A DNA stretch of 11,870 nucleotides from JBIOJM01 sp044450785 (GTDB taxonomy: Bacteria; Planctomycetota; Planctomycetia; Isosphaerales; Isosphaeraceae): positions 1 through 11,870 of the forward strand of contig JBIOJM010000321.1 of the NCBI GenBank assembly GCA_044450785.1, given 5' to 3'. Positions within the stretch are counted from its first letter, which is position 1. Each line of letters begins with the position of its first letter. Made by a program: the position numbers and the translations under genes. Shown here in pieces: positions 1 to 4,829 of this stretch. Below the pieces are notes generated by a model. The model searched no databases. It saw only the letters and a list, made by a program, of their open reading frames with translations, and was not told where the DNA came from.

Positions 1-120
1 CCCTTCGCAAGGGGGGGAAACGGATCGCTCCGCGACACGGCCATTCGATCTCGCGCAACAAAAACACCCGGCTCCCAACCGCCTCTCCAGTCCAGTCAGC
101 ACGAACTTTTCATCAGCCCA
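1..120. repeat. Dispersed intergenic repeat, copy A (cut by window edge)
   Basis: This stretch aligns without a gap to 4358-4477. By hand I count about 83 of 120 identical positions, and three anchors keep exactly the same spacing: GCAAGGGG at 7, CAACAAAAACAC at 56 and ACTTTTCA at 105 (4364, 4413 and 4462 in the other copy). It begins inside a C-run/TTCGCAA/G-run hairpin whose left arm is cut by the window edge. It lies downstream of the minus-strand propeller/HEAT gene. No coding potential is seen. The repeat class is unknown: no terminal inverted repeats or target-site duplication are visible. Confidence 0.75.
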
Positions 121-173
121 GGGCTGCCCTCCACTCCCCCTGGCGACTCTGCACTCCCTGTCCAACCCCCGGG

Positions 174-235
174 CCCCCCCTTCGCAAGGGGGGGAGGGGA
201 TCGCGCGCCATCGCCCTATAAACACACGAATCAGC
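174..235. repeat. Dispersed repeat, shortened copy B with perfect hairpin
   Basis: Positions 174-194 form a perfect hairpin: seven C plus TT pair with AA plus seven G around a CGC loop (9-bp stem). From 178 the sequence matches the start of copy A (CCCTTCGCAAGGGGGGG, then GGATCGC one base closer). It then appears to have lost about 20 bp before the AAACACACG part. On the minus strand the hairpin lies about 110 bp downstream of the stop of the propeller/HEAT gene, but no T-run follows it, so it is not a standard intrinsic terminator. Apart from copies A and B, the 1-301 gap shows nothing convincing. Confidence 0.6.
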
Positions 236-301
236 AGAGCCCTGAAAGTGCGCAACAAGGACAAGCTGCCTGCCTCTTGGAAGGCTCCAGAACCGAGCGA
301 A

Positions 302-3300
302 TCACCTCGCGACTTGAACCCCGAAGCACCAGGGCCCGATCCCCTGCCGGCTGACGACCAGGATCCGATTCCTCCCCCTGGTCAGGTTGAGCCGTACCGT
401 GTCACTGTCGGGTGAGTAAGCCCTGCCGGCGAGGTTGTTGTACTGATAGACGAGCTGTTCGTTGACGGTCACGATCATCGTCCCACTAGATCCCAGCAGC
501 ATCAATGCCGGCCCATCCTGGGCGGCCTCGACTTCGGCATAACCGAAGGCGCAGAGGTCGGGTGAGCCGTTATGGTCGTAACCGAAGCCGCCGCGGTCGC
601 CGGCGCCACCCTTGAGGTCGTTCAAGTCGACGCGGCCGTTTGCGGGGTCAGCCCGTCGCTGGGCCCAGGCGACCGATCGTCCCTCGGCACCTGAATGGGC
701 CCGAGCAAAGTCGATCGAGGACCGGCCGGCGAAGACCTGGGGCGCAGTCCGGGGGAAGGGCCCGATCACGCTCCAGTCGCGAATCGGATCGAACCGCGCC
801 AGCACCCGATCGAGGGAGAGGGACGCCGGCCCGGACAACGTACCCTTCCGTGCGACCGAGGCAAGCTCGACCGCCGCGTCGTCGCGGATCGCGAGCAGGG
901 CCGATTCGCCCGCGCGGCGCAGCCGTGGATTTCGATCCTGAATCGCCGCCAGGTAAACGGAGACCGCCCGGGGATCCGGCAGCCCACAGAGGGCTTCCAT
1001 CGCCGCGGTGCGGTCCGGAGAGCTGGGATTCGCGGCGATGGCTGACAATCGCGGAATGGCCGCTCGCACCCGGAGAGGGACGACGGCCAGCATGGCCGCT
1101 TGACGGACCTCGACGCTGGGATCGTCGAGCCGGTCCAGCACCGCCTGCTGCAGGTCGACCGGCAGCCCCTTCTTGACGTCCAAGCTCAAGAGGGCGGCGG
1201 CCCGCACTTCGGGTGCGGGGTTCTGCATGAAGGAAGCCAGATCGTTGGCAGGCAGAAACCCCATGCGTGCCAGATCAGGCAACGCGCGCGCCACCAGCGA
1301 CGCGGGAGCCTTGTCGTCGTAGATCAAGGTGAACCGGGCACGCAAGGATTCAGGGTCACGGTACCGCGCCAGGGCTTCCAGCGCGGCGGCGCGGACGGCC
1401 TCGGTCCGGCGGGGATCAGCCAGAAGTGTCAGGAACATCGGGAGCGCGCCGGTGTCTCCGAGAGTGCCCAAAGTCTCTGCCAAAATCGCCTGGTTGGTCG
1501 GATCGGCCTCGACCATGAGAGCGGATCGCAGCCGAGTGGTCGCGGCCTTGCCTGCCTGGCTCAGACCGACGATCGCCTGGAACCTGACCGATCGGTCGCT
1601 GTCGGTCAGGCCCGTGGAGAGACCATCGAGTACCCTGGTCATCCCGGCCGGCGACCAGTCCTTTGTCTTCTGGGGAAATTGGCCGGCCAGGGGGTTGGTG
1701 CCGAACCAAGTGCCCGACCATTCGGGATAGCGGCGAAAGAGGCCAGCCAGGTTGGCGAGGATTCGGCCGCGTACAGCGGCCTGGCTCGTCCGCCCGAGTG
1801 CCTCGGCCAGCGCCTCGACGACGGGAAGGGCCCAGGCTTCGTCCGTCAGCCGGAGTGACGGCTCGAGGCGCCTCTCGTCCAGGAGGGCCTCGACAAGGGC
1901 ATGCTTGTCCCAGGCGTCCAGCCGCCAGATCGCCTGGCGAACCGACCACGCGGCGAACGGATCGGCATCGCCGAGCGCCGCGTACAGGGCGGGCGCGACG
2001 GAACGATCGCCGAGCTTGCCGATCGCGATTGCGGCTTCACGCCGGACCGCCGCGTCCCGATCGCCCAGCAGCCGCGATAGGTCATTCAGAACAGCCTTTT
2101 CGCCGCGGATCCCGGCCCATCGCGCCGCCTGGAGCCGGAGCCGCGCCGAAGGGTCCGCCAACATTGAGCCGATCGCCCGCCAAGCCTCGTCGCCTCCGAT
2201 CGCGTCGAGCGCCCACAGCGCGTGCAGCCTCCCTGTCTCGGGCTCGTGGGCGTTCAGCCGCGCGACGAGCAGCGGGACTGAGGCCGGGCCCATTCGCGCC
2301 AGGATTCGTTGGGACTCGAGACGAACCGAGAGTGCGGGGTGGTCGAGCGCCTTCAGTCGAGCCGCGGCGTCCAGACCGGTGGGACGCGGGGCCGGAACGA
2401 GCGGGCTCGAGCCGCGATGACGCAGCCGATAGAGCCGACCCGTCCGCGGGCCGTCAGCCGACCAGCCCGCATACGCCCAGTCGACCAGCCAGAGGCTCGC
2501 CCCGTCCACCGCGACGGCCAGCGAGAATGGGTGAAAGTCCGGCACGTTCCCCTTGGAGACAAGAACCGTTCGCCGCTCGAGCGCGAACGTTCCGCCGGCC
2601 TTCCGGATCTCGTACCGAAAGACGGTCTGCAGGCCCCAATCGCAGAAAAAAAGGTTGCCGCGATACTCCGGCGGCAGCCCATCCTCGTTGTAGCAGATCC
2701 CTTGAACACCCGCCCCACCGGCCTGGCTGCTCAGAATCGGCAAGGCGCGGTGAGGGGATGTCAAGAACTGATAGGGATAGCCATGGTGCCCTCCGACAAT
2801 GTGATGCGTCAGACTGGTGGGCCACTTCTTGCTGTCGTCATCGTTGCCGTACGTGAAGATCTCGTCCGTCGCCGAGAGGGCAACCGACAGCGGGTTGCAC
2901 TCGCCGGTCGAGACGACTTCCAGGTCGGTCCCATCGGGCCTGACGCGAATGACTCCCCCTCCGAAAAGCTGGATCGCTTTCCCATCTCGCCCGATCCCAC
3001 GGGGAATCCCTTTATCGCCGACCGCCACATACAAGAAGCCGTCCATCCCGAGGCGAACGCCCGAGGCGATATGATCGTTGAGCCCGTTGAAGCCGGGCAG
3101 CTTGGGGCCGAGCCCGGTCACCAGGTCGATCCGTGAATCGGCTTTCCCATCGCCGTCGGTATCTCGAAAGACCGACAAGAACGGCGCATGAACCACGTAG
3201 AGAGCACCGTCGGACCACTCCAGCCCCATGACGCTCCAAAGCTTGTCTGCAAAGACCCTGACCGTGCCATCCTTGACCGCCAGGACGCGATCGATCGGTT

Positions 3301-3571
3301 CCGTCGCGGGCCCAGGCATATCCATGGGGTCGGATCCCACGTAGACCGTGCCGTCCGGCGCGGCGACGATCGCCGTGGGAAAGAGAATCTGGGGAGCGTC
3401 GGCCACCAGGTCGATCGACCAGCCCGAAGCCACGGCCGGCGCCGGCGGCGATGACTGGGGGGCGCCGCGCGCATCGGCAGCCGAGGCCGGAAAGACCAGT
3501 AGGCAGTAGGCGGTAGACAGTAGGCAGTAGGCAGTAGGCAGCAGGCCGAAGAAAACCCGTTTTCGCCTCAT
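302..3571 (-). CDS. Secreted PVC-type dehydrogenase-like beta-propeller / HEAT-repeat protein
   Basis: This is a 1089-residue exported protein. Residues 1-31 form a signal peptide: basic start MRRKR, a hydrophobic core rich in AYCLL, and a likely cut after ASA. Residues about 50-385 resemble the N-terminal propeller of planctomycete 'putative membrane-bound dehydrogenases' (soluble sugar-dehydrogenase fold), with repeated PDGTVYVG/DGFLYVAVGD strands and a calcium-loop-like DTDGDGKAD at 137-145. Residues about 400-925 are HEAT-like helical repeats (repeated DPSARLRLQAARWAG and DRDAAVRREAAIAIG patterns). Residues about 932-1089 start with DWSVIGPF and look like a C-terminal beta-sandwich. Many family members end in a cytochrome c domain, but no CXXCH is present here, so electron transfer through an own heme is unlikely. 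Substrate is unknown. The start at 3571 is supported by GGAAGGA six bases upstream. Fold assignment is fairly sure; enzymatic activity is inference. Confidence 0.9.
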   Translation of the reverse strand: MRRKRVFFGLLPTAYCLLSTAYCLLVFPASAADARGAPQSSPPAPAVASGWSIDLVADAPQILFPTAIVAAPDGTVYVGSDPMDMPGPATEPIDRVLAVKDGTVRVFADKLWSVMGLEWSDGALYVVHAPFLSVFRDTDGDGKADSRIDLVTGLGPKLPGFNGLNDHIASGVRLGMDGFLYVAVGDKGIPRGIGRDGKAIQLFGGGVIRVRPDGTDLEVVSTGECNPLSVALSATDEIFTYGNDDDSKKWPTSLTHHIVGGHHGYPYQFLTSPHRALPILSSQAGGAGVQGICYNEDGLPPEYRGNLFFCDWGLQTVFRYEIRKAGGTFALERRTVLVSKGNVPDFHPFSLAVAVDGASLWLVDWAYAGWSADGPRTGRLYRLRHRGSSPLVPAPRPTGLDAAARLKALDHPALSVRLESQRILARMGPASVPLLVARLNAHEPETGRLHALWALDAIGGDEAWRAIGSMLADPSARLRLQAARWAGIRGEKAVLNDLSRLLGDRDAAVRREAAIAIGKLGDRSVAPALYAALGDADPFAAWSVRQAIWRLDAWDKHALVEALLDERRLEPSLRLTDEAWALPVVEALAEALGRTSQAAVRGRILANLAGLFRRYPEWSGTWFGTNPLAGQFPQKTKDWSPAGMTRVLDGLSTGLTDSDRSVRFQAIVGLSQAGKAATTRLRSALMVEADPTNQAILAETLGTLGDTGALPMFLTLLADPRRTEAVRAAALEALARYRDPESLRARFTLIYDDKAPASLVARALPDLARMGFLPANDLASFMQNPAPEVRAAALLSLDVKKGLPVDLQQAVLDRLDDPSVEVRQAAMLAVVPLRVRAAIPRLSAIAANPSSPDRTAAMEALCGLPDPRAVSVYLAAIQDRNPRLRRAGESALLAIRDDAAVELASVARKGTLSGPASLSLDRVLARFDPIRDWSVIGPFPRTAPQVFAGRSSIDFARAHSGAEGRSVAWAQRRADPANGRVDLNDLKGGAGDRGGFGYDHNGSPDLCAFGYAEVEAAQDGPALMLLGSSGTMIVTVNEQLVYQYNNLAGRAYSPDSDTVRLNLTRGRNRILVVSRQGIGPWCFGVQVAR
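3494..3549 (-). repeat. Heptad array AGGCAGT inside the signal-peptide coding region
   Basis: Eight consecutive 7-bp units, some degenerate: GACCAGT, AGGCAGT, AGGCGGT, AGACAGT, AGGCAGT twice, AGGCAGC and AGGCCGA. On the coding (minus) strand the unit reads ACTGCCT. Three units make 21 nt, so the protein shows a 7-residue repeat (TAYCLLS then TAYCLLV). The array encodes roughly residues 8-26, which is nearly the whole hydrophobic core of the signal peptide. Confidence 0.9.
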
Positions 3572-3660
3572 CCTTGATCCTTCCCCATTTGCCAGTTGCC
3601 AGTTGTCAGTTGCCAGTTGTCAGTTGCCAGTTGGCGGAAGAAAATCCGTTTTCGACTCAT
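3568..3660 (-). CDS. Possible leader ORF (30 aa) overlapping the start of the propeller/HEAT gene
   Basis: This small ORF begins MSRKRIFF, a near copy of the first residues of the downstream protein (MRRKRVFF). It continues through the CTGRCAA heptad array and ends at a TGA at 3570-3568 that overlaps the ATG at 3571-3569 (ATGA overlap). It has the same ribosome-site layout as the main gene: AAGGA, six bases, ATG. That arrangement fits translational coupling. Peptide function is unknown, and translation is inference. It could equally be a non-functional by-product of a local duplication. Confidence 0.35.
   Translation of the reverse strand: MSRKRIFFRQLATDNWQLTTGNWQMGKDQG
3569..3582 (-). repeat. 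Two-unit heptad array CATCCTT/GATCCTT containing the start codon
   Basis: On the minus strand this reads AAGGATC then AAGGATG. The second unit contributes the ATG start of the propeller/HEAT gene and the first supplies the AAGGA ribosome-binding core. It is the shorter relative of the four-unit array at 3658-3685. Confidence 0.75.
3578..3584 (-). promoter_or_regulatory. Ribosome binding site of the propeller/HEAT gene
   Basis: GGAAGGA on the minus strand lies six bases before the ATG at 3571. It fits the 16S anti-Shine-Dalgarno and decides the start. It lies partly within a heptad repeat unit. Confidence 0.7.
3589..3637. repeat. Heptad array TTGYCAG
   Basis: Six units of TTGCCAG or TTGTCAG in direct tandem (3589-3630) are followed by a degenerate unit, TTGGCGG. 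On the minus strand the unit is CTGRCAA, the same family as the plus-strand array at 4736-4799. It lies in the leader of the propeller/HEAT gene. Confidence 0.9.
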
Positions 3661-3685
3661 CCTTCATCCTTCATCCTTCATCCTT
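3658..3685. repeat. Heptad array CATCCTT, four perfect copies
   Basis: Four identical 7-bp units. On the minus strand each is AAGGATG, so each unit carries an SD-like AAGGA and an ATG; the last ATG (3660) opens the possible 30-aa leader ORF. Each ATG sits six bases after the AAGGA of the unit before it. Confidence 0.9.
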
Positions 3686-3727
3686 GCCCACGTGGGGGTC
3701 TGGCAATCGCCGAGCGAACCGGGCAGA

Positions 3728-3756
3728 ATTGTAACGAGGAGGCCGAAAAGCCTCAA
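3728..3756 (-). promoter_or_regulatory. Candidate sigma70-type promoter for the propeller/HEAT gene
   Basis: On the minus strand TTGAGG (3756-3751), a 17-bp spacer and TACAAT (3733-3728) match the -35 and -10 consensus at 4/6 and 5/6. Transcription would start near 3721, giving an untranslated leader of about 150 nt that carries all the heptad arrays and the duplicated start cassette. A short inverted repeat (GAGGC/GCCTC, 3739-3754) covers the spacer. Confidence 0.4.
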
Positions 3757-3809
3757 CGCGAGGAACGCACGCAATCTGAGCCGATCCTCGGTCGCATGCG
3801 CGGGGACTC

Positions 3810-3837
3810 GCGGTTCTTTTTTTCTAGGTGGAACCGC
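3810..3837. repeat. Inverted repeat with T-rich loop
   Basis: GCGGTTC (3810-3816) and GAACCGC (3831-3837) are a perfect 7-bp inverted repeat around a 14-base loop with a run of seven T. The T-run is in the loop rather than after the stem, so this is not a standard terminator. It lies just before the larger palindrome at 3852-3879. Confidence 0.5.
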
Positions 3838-3851
3838 AGAAGAAAGCAGAC

Positions 3852-3879
3852 GTAGGTCAGGCTGGAAAGCCTGACCTAC
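3852..3879. repeat. REP-like perfect palindrome (11-bp stem, 6-base loop)
   Basis: GTAGGTCAGGC (3852-3862) pairs exactly with its reverse complement at 3869-3879 around the loop TGGAAA. From memory, palindromes built on GTAGGTCAGGC are common dispersed elements in planctomycete genomes; I cannot search for copies here. Its right arm ends two bases before the AGGAG ribosome site of the next gene, so it would fold in that gene's 5' leader. Confidence 0.7.
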
Positions 3880-3881
3880 AC

Positions 3882-3886
3882 AGGAG
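3882..3886 (+). promoter_or_regulatory. Ribosome binding site for the 125-aa gene
   Basis: AGGAG lies eight bases before the GTG at 3895. This strong site selects the GTG start and supports the plus-strand reading over the overlapping minus-strand frames. Confidence 0.75.
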
Positions 3887-3894
3887 TCTTCAGC

Positions 3895-4272
3895 GTGAGC
3901 TCATCGAACGTCGATGCCGCGCCCAAGCCTTTGCCGACGGACGGCCCGCGCCCGAGCGACGCCTTTCACAACCCCACGTACCCTCGGCGCGACCACTTGC
4001 TCGAGAGCGCGGAGCTTGAAAAGGCTGTCCGGACTTGCGACGAACGGATCGGCGCGGCCCGCCAGAAGTTGAGCTCCGTGGGAAACCACCCCAAGCAGGC
4101 GACGTTCGTCCGGCTCTACCACCAGATGCTCGGCGCGCGCGACCAGGTCGCCGAATCGAGGCGCCGGATGCCGCTCGAGACCGGCGACCTTTACCACGAA
4201 GACAAGGAACGATTCGAGCAAGCGATGGCCGCACTCGATCGGCTCTGGCGGAGCTGGGAGAAGACGTCATGA
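3895..4272 (+). CDS. Small helical protein of unknown function (125 aa, GTG start)
   Basis: I do not recognise this protein. It starts with GTG (MSSSNVDAAP) behind a strong AGGAG site. The first 30 or so residues are proline-rich and probably flexible. The rest looks like three charged amphipathic helices: about 37-60 (SAELEKAVRTCDERIGAARQ), about 66-90 (ATFVRLYHQMLGARDQVAE) and about 100-122 (KERFEQAMAALDRLWRSWEK). There is no signal peptide, membrane segment or metal-binding motif, and only one cysteine, so it is likely cytoplasmic and perhaps partner-binding. Codons are GC-rich like the neighbouring genes. The stop overlaps the ATG of a 54-aa ORF (ATGA). A REP-like palindrome sits directly upstream. 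Confidence 0.7.
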   Translation: MSSSNVDAAPKPLPTDGPRPSDAFHNPTYPRRDHLLESAELEKAVRTCDERIGAARQKLSSVGNHPKQATFVRLYHQMLGARDQVAESRRRMPLETGDLYHEDKERFEQAMAALDRLWRSWEKTS

Positions 4273-4433
4273 GTGCCGAGGACCTGGGAAGCTCCGACGG
4301 TTCGCGCTCGAAGAAACACGTTCCTGAAAGATCCCCAAAAAAGCCAAAAGCCGGACGTTCTCCGCAAGGGGCGGAAAGGGATCGGTCGCTCGCGCCGTCG
4401 TTCGATCGTGCACAACAAAAACACGCGTCTTGA
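4269..4433 (+). CDS. Possible coupled basic ORF (54 aa) ending in dispersed repeat
   Basis: The ATG at 4269 overlaps the TGA of the 125-aa gene by four bases, a common sign of translational coupling. The product would be short, hydrophilic and Lys/Arg/Ser-rich (for example KKPKAGR), probably disordered. From about residue 31 on, the frame runs through dispersed-repeat copy C (4358 onward), so the C-terminus is repeat-derived. It has no recognisable domain. It may be a chance frame. Confidence 0.3.
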   Translation: MSAEDLGSSDGSRSKKHVPERSPKKPKAGRSPQGAERDRSLAPSFDRAQQKHAS

Positions 4434-4477
4434 AAACGTCCCTGCAAGACGGTCAACAGCAACTTTTCACCGCCCCA
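4358..4477. repeat. Dispersed intergenic repeat, copy C
   Basis: This is the ungapped counterpart of copy A (constant offset 4357; about 69% identical by hand count). The hairpin at its head has changed to TCCGC-AAGGG-GCGGA (4361-4375): the stem sequence differs from copies A and B but pairing is kept. It lies after the 125-aa gene and overlaps the end of the possible 54-aa ORF. Confidence 0.75.
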
Positions 4478-4557
4478 GAATCACACTGCGCCCTACTGCC
4501 TACCCCTTCCGCCCCGATTTCGTTCACTCAACTCACCAGGCAGGCTATTCTTATGAA

Positions 4558-4706
4558 CTGGCTGTGGACAGCCTCGCTCCCTTCTCCGTATGATTGATGA
4601 CTGTTGCAAGGCGCATCGCATGCGTGGTATCACACACAAATGGTTCCGTTGCCTTCGCCCGACGGTTGCAGGCCGCTCAAGCCCGAGAGGGAGCTCGGGT
4701 TTTTTT
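4558..4706 (+). ncRNA. Candidate short transcript ending at an intrinsic terminator
   Basis: TTCACT (4523-4528), a 17-bp spacer and TATTCT (4546-4551) form a weak sigma70-like promoter (4/6 each). It would start near 4558 and end at the terminator at 4706, giving an RNA of about 150 nt. It includes the hairpin at 4611-4625. It matches no RNA family I know. It could instead be the terminated leader of the LEPR-XLL gene or the 3' end of the upstream transcript. Confidence 0.25.
4682..4706 (+). terminator. Intrinsic terminator
   Basis: CCCGAG (4682-4687) pairs perfectly with CTCGGG (4694-4699) around the loop AGGGAG and is followed directly by seven T (4700-4706). It would stop plus-strand transcripts before the LEPR-XLL gene. 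Confidence 0.8.
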
Positions 4707-4735
4707 GCCGTCTCGCACCGACGCCTTCATTCACG

Positions 4736-4799
4736 CTGACCCCTGACCGTTGACCGCTGACCACTGGCAACTGGCAACTGACAACTGACAACTGATCAA
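4736..4799 (+). repeat. Nine-unit heptad array CTGACCN to CTGRCAA
   Basis: Nine consecutive 7-bp units start at 4736. Four are of a CTGACC/TTGACC type, then CTGGCAA twice, CTGACAA twice, and a degenerate CTGATCA. The CTGRCAA part is the same family as the minus-strand reading of 3589-3637. In both places the array reads CTGRCAA toward a gene start: here 30 bp before the ATG at 4830. Confidence 0.9.
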
Positions 4800-4829
4800 G
4801 CGGAACGACCGAACGGAGATTCTGACGCG

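Larger units (their letters stand above)
4478..4829. other. Intergenic stretch before the LEPR-XLL gene
   Basis: No convincing protein gene is present. A 14-codon ORF with two Trp codons (4553-4597) follows a weak AGG-rich site but has nothing else in favour. A short hairpin (GCGCAT-CGC-ATGCGT, 4611-4625), the terminator at 4682-4706 and the heptad array at 4736-4799 are the recognisable elements. GGAG at 4815-4818 is the likely ribosome site for the ATG at 4830, with an 11-base spacer. Confidence 0.6.

Noticed and set aside
174..194. Strong C-run/G-run hairpin as terminator of the propeller/HEAT gene
   Set aside because: No T-run follows on the minus strand, and the hairpin belongs to the dispersed repeat.
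248..415. 55-codon plus-strand frame with GTG start and proline-rich product
   Set aside because: It has no ribosome site and overlaps the conserved 3' end of the propeller/HEAT gene in antisense.
1663..2856. 397-codon open frame on the plus strand
   Set aside because: It is antisense to the HEAT region of the propeller protein, Arg/Pro/Ser-rich and without any recognisable motif.
3494..3685. Heptad arrays as a CRISPR array
   Set aside because: The units are 7 bp and directly adjacent, with no spacers and no cas genes nearby.
3890..4462. Minus-strand open frames over the 125-aa gene (190 and 106 codons)
   Set aside because: The plus frame has a strong AGGAG site, normal helical composition and a coupled stop. 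The minus frames are Arg/Ser-rich and have no ribosome site that I can see.
4553..4597. 14-codon ORF with two Trp codons followed by a terminator, like a trp-type attenuator
   Set aside because: Two Trp codons are too few to be telling, no trp gene follows, and the weak promoter nearby would start transcription at or after its ATG. Kept only as part of the intergenic description.
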